DNA of 64,000 nucleotides from positions 38,091,785-38,155,784 of the forward strand of contig NC_023759.2 in the NCBI RefSeq assembly GCF_000499845.2, written 5' to 3'. The notes under the pieces were generated by a model, which saw only the letters and a list, made by a program, of their open reading frames with translations, had not been told where the DNA came from and made no database searches. Below, piece by piece: positions 12,097-22,376 of the stretch. The position numbers and the translations under genes were made by a program. The stretch is from Phaseolus vulgaris (taxonomy: Eukaryota > Streptophyta > Magnoliopsida > Fabales > Fabaceae). Positions within the stretch are counted from its first letter, which is position 1. Each line of letters opens with the position of its first letter.

Positions 12097-12440
12097 TTTA
12101 CAAGCTGTATATTGTTTCCAATCAAGCCATATCCACTATTTATAGCACCATTTGAGTTTGTAAATGGCTTCTGTAGTAAACCAGATCTCAATCCAATACC
12201 TATTTGACTGTTGATGTTCTGCAATAATATTACATGACTATTTTGGCCACCAACATGCTGCTTCTGCTACTGAAGTTGTGACAGTGGTACCATAGTAGAC
12301 TCTACACCCACTACAAGAAAATGATGGATTTGTGTGAGACAGAAATGGACGCAAAACTTGAAAAACGGACGCTTATGTGTCTGCTAAGCATCCCACGAAA
12401 AAACCCTGGAAACAAATCGAAATTAGCGTTGGACGCATTT
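12092..12440. other. Microinversion relative to the paralogous spacer
   Basis: 12092-12305 is the reverse complement of 24476-24686 in spacer B apart from point changes and small indels. It is followed by reversed GGT and the reversed right end of the CACTA element (12309-12440). Host sequence then resumes at 12441 in normal orientation. Twenty bases present in spacer B (24687-24706) are missing at the junction. Confidence 0.8.
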
Positions 12441-12516
12441 TATGCCTCCACTTATGTCAATTCACCTAAACACTTGCACCGGCACTTTGATCGAAATCAA
12501 AAATCAGTAATGCAAG

Positions 12517-13943
12517 GTAATATTTTTCTCACTCTTTTTAATTTTATTTTATCAAGGAATGAGACTAAGACCTTCACCTATAACCCAACACCTGTATTAA
12601 GCTTCATAACCTTTTAGGACTATGTTTTTTTGTGATCAGTATACACATATGTGTGTCTGTATACACATTACTGATAGCAAAGGGTAATCAATGTAAAAGA
12701 AAGTTGTAGAATAGGGTACAAAAGAAATTGATGATTAAGTTTGTGTATGAAGTGAAAGCTGTTAGAACAACTAGATCATCTCTTTTTTTCTGTCATTGGA
12801 TGTTTTTTTTCCCTTCTCTTATATTGTTGAGTTGATATGTTCGCTTGGGCATATATATGTTCAGCTTGGTTAAACTGAAAAATGGCAGGAGTTTATTCGA
12901 GAGCTACAAAAATTGATCCGTGATGTCCAGGTGAATGATTATAGAACACCTTTTGCATAGATATTTTTAACCATTTAGTGTTCTATGTGTTGTGCAATAT
13001 AATGTTTTCATACACTTGTTCGATTACTTGTTGAGTCCTTGTTTTACAATGGAAAACTTTATTAGGTTCAAGTTGTTATTTATGTCTTTATTTGAGTTAG
13101 TGAGGATATTTAGTATTTTTTTTTCTAAATATGAGACTATATATATTTGAATAAAAATTGTCATTTGTTCGGTCTCTTTTGTTTTTGGTGAAGTATTTTT
13201 TTGGATAATGATACATGGACAACCTAAAATTTTTATAGAACCATATTACAACTCCCAATACTATTATTTTAATATTTTTTTATATCATTTAATTACAAAA
13301 TTTACCCTTTATTATATATATTTATTTCTAAATCCATCACATCAAGGGTTGTATACAACTCTTGGAATTGTCAACCTCTCATTTTCTTTTTTTTTTCCAA
13401 TTAATATTGTTGTTAGCTCTTCCTTTTTCTGATGCGGTTCTTCATTTCTTAGGTATATAATTTAATTAATTAAAGTTCAATAGATTTCGAATTGATTCCT
13501 TTGGTGTTGCTAAAAGTGAAAAAAATTGATAATCGAACTAACATTCTTGATATAGTTTCAGCTTTTGGTTTGTTCTTGAAAAAGATTCATTGTCTTGCAG
13601 ACATTTCTTGAGCTGGAAGAATTATTAATTCTTTCTAACACATGAGTTGCACTATATGCATTCAAAATTGTAATGGGTTAAGAGTTTATCATTGTTCACT
13701 TTTTGGTTTGGAAATTTTATCTTTATGAATAGACTTTTTGAAGTTTCATAATTTGTTATGATATAGATATTGTAATTGTGGTCCAGGCTCAGACTCTTTT
13801 TAAGAAGGAGAGGTTAAGAAGTACCAATTGAATTACTAAATAATGTTGGTACGCTTCAGTTTGAAAAGATTCAAGCTTGATTTTTTTAGTTGTAACTTAT
13901 ATGTCGCTCATTTTTTTCTCAACATAATAGATGTTGGATAGCT
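12517..13943. other. Spacer A, middle part
   Basis: This aligns with 24778-26046 of spacer B, including the blocks near 12880-12930 and 13590-13640. I recognise no gene. An exon-like stretch (12888-12930, before GT) might be more of the HAC1-like locus, but it is too short to assign. Confidence 0.6.
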
Positions 13944-13952
13944 GAATTTAGA

Positions 13953-15444
13953 GGGTAAATTTCCTATCTAGCACCATTTACACTTTTATTTCCCCATCTA
14001 ACACTCTTTTGTTTTTATTTCCTTATCTAGCACCCTTTTGTTTTTATTTTCCTATCTAACACCCTTTTATTTTTTATTTCCCTATCTAGCACCATTTCAA
14101 AAATAAATAAATAAATAATAAATTAAAAAAATTGATAATTTTAATTTTCAATGCATTAAAAAATAAATATTTTTAATGTTTAAAATAGTTAGAAATATAA
14201 TTAATGAATAAAAAATGAGTTTTTACAAAATAAAATTTAAAAAAATAATAAATTTAAAATGTTTAGTTTAAAAATTATTTTTTTAAGAATGAAGAAAATA
14301 AAAAATTAAACTCTACAACAACATAAAAGTTGAATCTATAAACATAAATTAGTATTTATTTTTATTATTATTGATGATGTAATCATGTTAATTTAAAGTA
14401 AAAAATACAGGACATATTTATAAAAAAATCAAGTTGAATAAGAACTGATATGGACATAAGAGAACAACATGACTGAACAAAAAAAATATTCATATTGTCA
14501 AACACCAGGACACATCTAAAGAACCTGTCCCAGCATTACTGGATTGTGCAATTCTCGTCATTAATTATACCATTGAAGAAAATATTAAATGAATGACCAT
14601 CTTTAATTTATTTTCCTTTTTATGACCAACATATACTTATTTAGTATCGCCTTATATCTCTTATATTTATCTTATTTGGATTTTTTTTATATATTTTATC
14701 TTTATCTTATTTTGTTTTGCCTTTATTTTATATCTTTTATGTTTTTAGTTATTATTTTTTTTCTACCATTCTTGATTTATTTATGTTTTTATTTTATTTT
14801 ATTGTTGCTGTTTTTATTTTCTAGACTTATTTATTTTTGCATTTTTTTCTTCTCATTTTTAAGTATTAAGTGTAACATTTGCTTTAGTTTTTGTTTTAGG
14901 ATTTTGCATTTAAGGTAGACACTTCAATATTATTTATGTGTCCACTATTAATTAATACTAATTGACTTTGGTTTTTTTATAATTATGTCCTGTATTTTTT
15001 ACTTGAAATTAACATGATTACATCATCAATAATAATAAAAATAAATACTAATTTATGTTTATAGATTCAACTTTTATGTTGTTGTAGGGTTTAATTTTTT
15101 ATTTTCTTCATTCTTAAAAAAAATAATTTTAAACTAAACATTTTAAATTTATTAATTTTTTATTTTTATTTTGTAAAAACTCATTTTTTATTCATTAATT
15201 ATATTTCTAACTATTTTAAACATTAAAAATATTTATTTTTTAATACATTCAAAATTAAAATTATCAAAAAATAAATAAATTATTTTTTATTTATTTTTAA
15301 AATAGTGCTAGGTAGGGAAATAAAAAATAAAAGGGTGTTAGATAGGGAAATAAAAACAAAAGGGTGCTAGATAGGGAAATAAAAACAAAATGGTGCTAGT
15401 TAAGGAAATAAAAGTGTAAATGGTGTTAGATAGGGAATTTACCC
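13953..15444. mobile_element. Mutator-type element with inverted repeats of about 450 bp (element 1)
   Basis: The terminus starts GGGTAAATTTCCTATC and ends in its inverse GGGAATTTACCC. The arms (13953 to about 14410 and about 14985-15444) are inverted copies of each other, each opening with several repeats of a TATCTAGCACC unit. A perfect 9-bp target duplication, GAATTTAGA, sits at 13944-13952 and 15445-15453; spacer B has it once, at 26047-26055. Nine-base duplications and long inverted repeats define Mutator-like elements. Near 14487-14525 a decayed frame gives YCQTPGHI-stop-RTCPS, a CX4HX4C zinc-knuckle trace of the type found at the end of MULE transposases. No transposase core is left. 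Confidence 0.8.
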
Positions 15445-15496
15445 GAATTTAGAAGGAGAAAATATTAATTTTATTATTCAATAATGAGAATATAGT

Positions 15497-16197
15497 GGGG
15501 TAAATTCCCTATCTAGCACCATTTACACTTTTATTTCCCTATCTAGCACTCTTTTGTTTTTATTTCCCTATCTAGCACCCTTTTGTTTTTATTTCCCTAT
15601 CTAGCACACAAGTAATGTTGGGACATGTTCTTTATGTATGTCCTGGTATTTGACAATATGAACATTTTTGTGTTCGATCATGTTGTTCTCTTATGTTCAT
15701 ATCAGTCCTTATTCAATTTGGTTTTTTTAAAATTATATCCTCTATTTTTTACTTGAAATTAACATGATTACATCATCAATAATAATAATAATAAAAATAA
15801 ATATTTTTATGTTTATAGATTCAACTTTTATGTTGTTGCAGAGTTTAATTTTTTATTTTTTTTATTCTTAAAAAAATAATTTTTAAACTAAACATTTTAA
15901 ATTTATTACTTTTTTATTTTTATTTTGTAAAAACTCATTTCTTTATTCATTAATTATATTTCTAACTATTTTAAACATTAAACATATTTATTTTTTAAAG
16001 CATTCAAAATTAAAATTATCATTTTTTTAAATTTATTATTTATTTATTTTTGAAATGGTACTAGATAGGAAAATAAAAAATAAAAGGTTGTTAGATAGAG
16101 AAATAAAAACAAAAGGGTGCTAGATAGGAAAATAAAAACAAAAGAGTGCTAGATGGAGAAATAAAAATGTAAATGGTGCTAGACAGGGAATTTACCC
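15497..16197. mobile_element. Mutator-type element of the same family (element 2, deleted, opposite orientation)
   Basis: The termini are the same (GGGTAAATTCCC ... GGGAATTTACCC), with the 9-bp duplication GAATATAGT at 15488-15496 and 16198-16206 and a single copy at 26090-26098 in spacer B. Its internal sequence matches the left arm and adjoining interior of element 1, but reversed. Its own left arm is cut to about 110 bp. It lies only 43 bp from the first element's target duplication. Confidence 0.78.
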
Positions 16198-16206
16198 GAA
16201 TATAGT

Positions 16207-17000
16207 ACTACTATAAGAACTATTTAACAATATTGTTTGAGAGAATGTAGTTCGTAGATTGTGCATATCATCCATATATACAAACTTTGGTTTATTTGAA
16301 TAAACTTCTCCACAAGTTTTTTGTTTTTATAATAACTTGGCCAAAAGCTTTTGTTTAGGTAAGGTATTCTTAGCTTATTAAAAATCTTATTACGTTTTTA
16401 TTTTTTTATCTGGTAAGTGTTTACAAAAAAATTTATCAAAACAGGCCTTTAGCAAAAACTATTTCCTTTCATAGTTTAATATTAATTGAGTGCAACTCCT
16501 TAGAAAAAAAAAATACCCATACCTGTATTCATAATTGTATAAGAATTCTATTCAATGTAGAATATCAATGTAGAATAGGTTCCATTTTAGATATAAGTAA
16601 ATCTGCATTAGCTAAATAAAAAAAACATTATCTAATTTTTTAAAATGATAGCATTGTTTATTTTCATAAATTTTGTTTGATATAATTATCAATATAATAA
16701 ATTTACTTTTTTATAATAAGAATCAAACCTAAATATTTATGTTTATTATTCTAACATCGATCACTAAATGGATCTTAATGAATAAGATGAATGATTTAGT
16801 AAGTAATATGTATTTCTTATATCAATATAATTATTTGGTATTAATACGAAATTATATCTATGTAGTGTTATGAAACATTGGAAAGTAAATAAAAAAAGTT
16901 GAAGGGTACTAATGTATTAATGTTAGGTGGTAGATGAAGAACAAAGGGTCTGAGAAAATTGTTGGACTATTTTTTTTATTTATCACCTACTTTTTTATAT
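16207..17000. other. Spacer A, distal AT-rich part
   Basis: This matches 26099-26935 of spacer B closely. It is A/T rich without a gene or a clear element end. Confidence 0.6.
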
Positions 17001-17290
17001 ATACACCTCCTAGAAATAATGGGGGTTTGAAAATTGTCGGTAATAATGAGGGTTTGAAAACCATCAGAAATAACGGGGGTTTCCAAAACCACTGACATAA
17101 CGAGGTTTTCCAAAACCATCGGAAATAACGGGGATTTCCAAATCGTCGGGAGTAATAGGGGTTTCCAAACTGCTGAAAAGTAATTATTTTCTAGGAGTTC
17201 GTAAAACTGCCAATAATCTGTTAGCGATGTTGGATCTAACCGGAGAAAAACAAATAACGTACTTAACAAAGGTTAAAACCGTCAAAAATG
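17000..17290. repeat. Degenerate tandem repeat of about 30 bp (subterminal-repeat-like), copy A
   Basis: A unit resembling GGGGTTTCCAAAACC followed by RTCGGAAATAAC recurs about six times. The same array is in spacer B at 26940-27200, so it predates the duplication. In spacer B the region ends in TTTTTTTTGTAGT (about 27219-27231), like the reversed end of a CACTA element. I read it as an old transposon terminus. The minus-strand open frame across it is a repeat artefact. Confidence 0.5.
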
Positions 17291-17860
17291 CAAAAAATAA
17301 CCTTGTTAAAAACAATTTTTATTTTTATTTTTTAATCTCTTTTAACATTTCAAAATACTAACTAAAATACATTTTATTTTCGTAAAAGAAAGTATTTCCC
17401 ATAATATAAAACAAGGAAGAAAAAATAAAGATAAATATATTATTGAAATAAAAGAACTAAAATGAGAGTTTTTTTATAATATAATGTAATAGTATATATT
17501 AACATTCTCTCCTTCCCCTCATAATTTTTATTGCGCTAAAATATATTGAGTATAAAATAATACCTTTATCAATTAATAATTTTATATAATATTTTTATAC
17601 ATTCATATAAAATGTTAATATTGAAACATAATAATAAAATTATTAAAAAAGTTATCTTTTCATATATTTTAAAATATATTATGTGTTATTAAAAAGAGAT
17701 ATTAAATTAATTTAAATTAATATAAAATTTTGTAGGTACAATCTATTTTAAAAAAACTTTAAATTTAATTATTTGTAAGTTTTTAGAAATTATAATGGGA
17801 TTAATGTAATAATTAGTATAATATATATATATATATAGTTTACTATTCACATAGGACTAG

Positions 17861-18325
17861 GGGTGGCAAAGTGGGGCAAACCGTGCGGGCTAGTCCGCGG
17901 CCCGCTAAAAAAACACGGGACGGGTTGTTTATTTCAACCCGCTGGCACGTTTAGGCCCGCCTCACATAACCCGCAACCCGCACGGGCCAAGTGCGGGTCA
18001 GAGCGGGTTGGCTCGCATAACTTTAAAATGTATAATTTTTTTTTCTACATCCCCATATTTTTTTCATGTAGCCTCATATTTTACATTCTGAAATTTTTAA
18101 TAACATCTTATTACGCATGTTTCATTAAAATAATATTATGAAACCATTTACCTAATGCATCTAAATAAAATAAATTCAAATTTTGTATTTTCTTTTTTCT
18201 TAATAAATATGTCTTATGCGGACTAGTTCGCAAGCCCGCGAGCCAACCCTTATATAAGACGGATTAAAAAAATCAACCCACAAATTTTATGCGACGGCCA
18301 AGACCCGCATTGCCACCACCACTTT
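17861..18325. mobile_element. hAT-like MITE, present only in spacer A
   Basis: The ends read TAGGGGTGGCAAAG and, inverted, TTGCCACC. Subterminal stretches are rich in GCGGGTT/AACCCGC motifs, which recur inverted near the other end. Spacer B runs straight through the site at about 28119-28125, so this is an insertion of about 460 bp. I could not define a clean 8-bp target duplication. A related but decayed element lies at 33720-34445. Confidence 0.6.
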
Positions 18326-18549
18326 TCATAGGACACATTCATAATTGAGAAGGTTTTGGACTATTTGATGTCTGTTTTGGTTTGACTACCTTAGGTTTTA
18401 ATCAAATTGGTTAAAATATTGTTATCAATGGTGTGATTCCAAATATAAAATAACATTAAGCAATTTAATTTCATATTTATAAAGATAAAATATAGCTAGT
18501 ATTATGTATGGTGTAAAATATTTTTAAATTTATTTAATTCCAAACTACT

Positions 18550-18558
18550 TATATAAAT
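18550..18558 (+). promoter_or_regulatory. TATA box of P450 copy B
   Basis: TATATAAAT lies about 110 bp before the ATG at 18667 and is conserved at the same place before copy C (28354-28362). Confidence 0.5.
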
Positions 18559-19571
18559 GCATAGGAGATTAGTGTGTCACTAAGACCCACAATGGTAGTG
18601 TTGTGGAAATTGTAATAGTGTGGACTCCAAGAAAAAAAAGCAGATAGAGTGACCAAAAACTCATCTATGGATGCTGCTGGTGCTACCCTTTTGGGTTACA
18701 TCTTCTCCTCCTCCTTAGCTTTCCTTCTTTTCACTCTACTTTTGAAGTCCTTTGGCCTTTTACGAACCACAAATGGCAGTGTTGGACCTCCACCATCGCT
18801 TCCCATCATCGGTCATCTCCACCTTATGGGTTCCATCGTACCAAAATCATTTCAAGCTCTGGCTCGCCGTTATGGCCCTCTCATTCAGCTCCGTTTAGGT
18901 GCCTCAACATGCGTAGTTGTCTCCAAGTCGCCAAAGAAGTCATGAAAACACATGACCTCAATTTCTGTAACCGACCCCAGTTTGGATCCTCAGAGAACTA
19001 CTTATACAAAGGCTCTGATTTCATCACTGTGCCATATGGTCCTTATTGGCGCTTCATCAAAAAGCTTTGCGTTACTCAACTTCTCTCCACCGCGCAGCTT
19101 GGGCGCTTACGGCACATCCGGCAGCAGGAGATAGAGAAGCTCTTGAAATCTCTCCTGGAGTGTTCCTCTGAAGCCAGGGAAACGGATTTGAGCCGTGATC
19201 TTTCTGCTTTGACCAACAATGTCCTGTGTCGGATGGCCATGAATACGACCTGTTTGGATGACGTTAATGATGGTGAGGATATTATTAGCCTGGTAACAGA
19301 GTTTATGCACTTGGGAGCCAAGTTGAGCATGGGTGAGGTGTTGGGACCTTTGGGAAAGTTTGACTTGTTTGGTTATGGGAAGAAGCTTGTCAGAATAGTC
19401 GGTAAATTCGACCAGATTTTGGAGCGCATCTTACAGGAACATGAAGCGAACAACTCCGAAAGAGGGGACATGATGGATATTCTATTGCAAGTCCACAAAG
19501 ATCCAAATGCTGAGATGAGGTTAGCAAGGAATGATATCAAGGCCTTCTTCCTGGTAAGTTCTTATCTTTTG

Positions 19572-21671
19572 TGTTGGAGATCCCACATCGACTAGAGATA
19601 AGGACCTTTCATTGTATATAAGTGGATGCAAACCTCACCTTATTGAGCCAGTTTTATGGGGTTGAGTTAGGCTTAAAGTCCACTTCGTAATATGGTATCA
19701 GAGCCAGGTTCAAATTCTCACGAGCTTCCTCGGCAAGAAGTTGGAGATGGAACAACATCTGTCATCATTCTTGCTGGTGAGATGCTTCATGTTGCCGATG
19801 CATTCATTGACAAAATTCACCCTACAGTTATTTGCCGAGAGGATGCTCTTTCTGTTCTTGACAAAATTGCAATGCCTATTGATGCTCAGGATCGAGGTAT
19901 AATGCTGGGGCTAGTAAAAAACTGCATAGGTACCAAATTCACAGGTCAATTTGGGGATTTAATTGCTCTGATTTAGCTATTGATGCTACTACAACAGTAG
20001 GTGTTGATATTGGCCAAGGTTTGAGAGATGTAGATATTAAAAATTATATTAAGGTTGAGAAGGTCCCTGGTGGGCAGCTGGAGGATTCTAGAGTACTCAA
20101 GGGAGTTATGATAAACAAAGATGTGGTTGCCCCTGGCAAAATGAGGAGAAAGATTGTTAACCCACGCATCATTCTTCTTGATTCTCCCCTTGAGTATAAA
20201 AAGGGTGAAAACCAAACAAATGCTGAACTGCTCAAAGAAGAAGACTGGAGTCTTTTATTGAAGATGGAAGAAGAATATATTGAGGAGCTATGCATGCAGA
20301 TATTGAAGTTTAAGCCTGACTTGGTAATCACGGAGAAGGGTCTGAGTGATTTGGCTTGCCATTATCTGAGCAAGCATGGAGTTGCTTGCTCAGATAATAA
20401 TAGAATTGCTAAGGCATGTGGTGCTGTTATTGTGAACAGACCAGATGAATTGCAGGAGTCTGATGTTGGTACTGGTGCTGGGTTATTTGAGGTTAAGAAA
20501 ATTGGAGATGAGTACTTTTCATTTATTGTTGATCACAGAGCTAGTAAGGATCTCTTAAATGAAGTTGAAAGAAATCTACAGGATGCCATGTCTGTTGCAA
20601 GGAACATAATAAAAAATCCAAAACTTGTTCCTGGAGGTGGTGCAACAGAGTTGACAGTGTCAGCTGCCTTGAAACAGAAGAGTTCTTCTATCGAGGGCAT
20701 TGAAAAATGGCCGTATGAAGCTGCTGCGATTGCTTTTGAATCCATCCCACGAACTTTGGCACAAAATTGTGGAGTAAATGTCATCCGGACTATGACAGCT
20801 CTACAAGGAAAACATGCAAATGGAGAAAATACATGGATTGGTATAGATGGAAATACTGGCAGCATCACTGACATGAAAGAGGGCAAGATCTGGGATGCCT
20901 ACAATGTGAAGGCGCAAGCTTTTAAGACTGCCATTGAAGCTGCTTGCATGCTTCTGAGGATTGATGATATAGTGAGTGGGATCAAGAAGAAGCAGGCCCT
21001 GGAGCTTCAGGTTCTTCAAAACCCAAGATTGAGACCGAGGCAGATGCTGACAATGAGCAAATCCTTCCTGATTGAGAATCTAGGTTCAACTGACATTGCT
21101 TTTTGATAGAGTTAATGACGTACTAGTTTCTTGGTCTTCATTAAATCTTATTACTATTAGAAGTTTTGGGTCCTTGACTGGGTTTTTGTTTTTTGTGCCT
21201 TGTACTTTTTGCAAGAGCAAATTGTGAACTTTGTTTATTTTAAATACTATATTAACTGGTGTGTGATTTATTGGGTGTTTTTGTCTACTGTTGAGATTTT
21301 GTGCCGGGGTCAAACATGCTAGTTTCATCAATTTTGTTGAGTCGGTTTTATGGGGTTGAGTTAGGCTTAAAGTCCACTTCGTAATATGGTATTAGAGCCA
21401 TTTCGAATCTATCCTAGCGAGTATTTGTGTTGGACCTATCGTGCCACCCGCTATCGGGCCGCTATCGGATCACCCAAAATATATAGTCTCACGCACGAGT
21501 TGGCAGTCTCGGCGTAAGGGGTGTGTTGGAGATCCCACATCGACTAGAGATTAGAGCCTTTCATTGTATATAAATGAGTGCAAACCTCAACCCTATCAGC
21601 TGGTTTTATAGGGTTGAGTTAGGCTTAAAGTCCATTTTATAACATGGTATTAGAGCCACTCTTTCTTAATA
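19572..21671 (+). mobile_element. TRIM-type LTR retroelement carrying a host CCT3 cDNA
   Basis: The left LTR is 121 bp (19572-19692, TGTTGGAGATCCCACATCG...), followed at 19693-19705 by TGGTATCAGAGCC, the initiator-tRNA-Met primer site. Then comes the CCT3 retrocopy, a partial LTR (about 21336-21386) with a second primer site, a 124-bp internal region ending in GTAAGGGGTG (polypurine-like), and another 121-bp LTR (21524-21644) with a third primer site and 14 further bases. TTTTG flanks the whole at 19567-19571 and 21672-21676, a 5-bp target duplication. Copies A and C lack the insertion. No gag or pol is present, as expected of TRIM elements. Confidence 0.8.
19713..21120 (+). pseudogene. CCT3: CCT3 (TCP-1 gamma chaperonin subunit) retrocopy inside a TRIM element
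   Basis: CCT3 is one of eight subunits of the cytosolic TRiC chaperonin, which folds actin and tubulin. The window holds an intronless copy that starts well inside the protein (EVGDGTTSVI, the ATP-site loop) and runs through KVEKVPGGQLEDS, VVAPGKMRRKIVNPR, PGGGATELTVS and NTWIGIDGNTG to the C-terminus and 3' UTR (to about 21330). A two-base gain near 19971 breaks the frame; a shift near 20997 replaces the true tail (visible in another frame as KPKIETEADADNEQ). Compared with the conserved family, short in-frame blocks are missing after HPTVICR, after KHGVA and after FIVDH. It is a dead, N-terminally truncated retrocopy. The reading frame from 20021 to 21106 is still 361 codons long. Confidence 0.85.
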
Positions 21672-22376
21672 TTTTGCCTTGGATATTCACTGTTGTTTTT
21701 TATGTAAAAAAGTTTCACATTTTTAGAACGGAGTAGAGTAGAAAAGTGACTATAGTTTTTGTGGTGTGTTGCAAGGATATTTTCCTAGCGGGAACAGACA
21801 CGTCTTCAACAGCGGCCCAATGGGCCATGGCAGAAATCATGAACAGGTGTTGACGAAGGTGAGGGAAGAGATTGATGCAGTGGTGGGTTTTAGCAGGTTG
21901 GTCACTGAATCAGACCTTCCAAATCTACCTTATCTCCAAGCTGTTGTGAAGGAAGTGCTAAGACTGCACCCTACGGCACCGTTTGCTCTTAGAGAATCGG
22001 CAGAGGACTGCACCATCAACGGGTATGATATTAAGAGTCAGACACGGACACTGATCAATGTGTACGCCATCATGCGGGACCCAGAAGAGTGGGCGAACCC
22101 AGAGGAGTTTATACCAGAAAGGTTCTTGGTAGACGACAGTGATGAGACAAGGGTGGTGATTTCAGGTACCTTCCATTTGGATCTGGGAGGAGGGGATGCC
22201 CTGGGTCTTCACTTGCCTTAACGGTTATACAAGGGACAGTTGCATCACTGATCCAATGTTTTGAATGGAAGACGAAAGGGGGAGAGAGGGTTTGTTTGGA
22301 AGAAGGATCATCATTTTCTACAGGATTGGCAAAACCACTTGTTTGTTATCCTGTCACTCGTTTTAATCCTTTTTAA

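Larger units (their letters stand above)
3024..12440. mobile_element. CACTA-superfamily DNA transposon, interrupted by a Helitron and with its right end inverted
   Basis: The left terminus reads TACTACAAGAAAAG at 3024 (CACTA with C to T). The other terminus, CACTACAAGAAAA, is at 12309. Both ends carry multiple GGACGC/GCGTC motifs (3060-3260 and 12345-12437), the subterminal repeat pattern expected of CACTA elements. A 3-bp target duplication fits the superfamily. The two termini now point the same way because about 350 bp, including the right end, is inverted. No CACTA transposase was recognised, so it looks non-autonomous; nearly all the interior is the Helitron plus AT-rich filler. Confidence 0.72.
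2713..12516 (+). pseudogene. HAC1/CBP-like histone acetyltransferase fragment, copy A, split by transposons and partly inverted
   Basis: The piece before 3020 and the piece after 12441 together resemble one exon of the N-terminal, glutamine/asparagine-rich region of plant HAC1-type (p300/CBP) acetyltransferases. Recognisable blocks are MIPTPGFSVNRSHSHMNID and, after the insertion, YVNSPKHLHRHFD. The exon appears to start at 2843, after an AG, and to end at 12516, before GT. Its middle lies at 12092-12305 in reverse orientation: read on the minus strand it gives blocks such as GGQNSHV and GLLQKPF. The acetyltransferase, PHD and ZZ/TAZ domains are absent. It is therefore a partial genomic copy caught in the tandem duplication, not a working gene. 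Assignment to HAC1 is by pattern recognition only. Confidence 0.6.
18667..22376 (+). pseudogene. Cytochrome P450, copy B (pseudogene with a transposon in its intron)
   Basis: The gene has the same two-exon structure as copy C: exon 1 18667-19553, exon 2 21776-22376. Three frameshifts break it. Seven bases are missing near 18928, where copy C has AACGCCC after VVVS. A net seven are missing near 21846 (NNPGV is lost). One base is missing near 22150, just before the haem loop. The intron is stretched to about 2.2 kb by a TRIM-like element with a CCT3 retrocopy. Upstream anchor, I-helix, ExxR and PERF sequences are still visible in pieces. The promoter region is like that of copy C, so transcription may continue, but no full P450 can be made. 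Confidence 0.9.

Noticed and set aside
16976..17269. Minus-strand frame with repeated FQTPII/LETPVI-like phrases that looked like a repeat protein
   Set aside because: The phrases come from the 30-bp DNA repeat and the frame is not kept in spacer B.
20021..21106. A working 361-aa CCT3 gene
   Set aside because: It lacks the N-terminal part, has missing internal blocks and a shifted C-terminus, and lies in an LTR element inside an intron.
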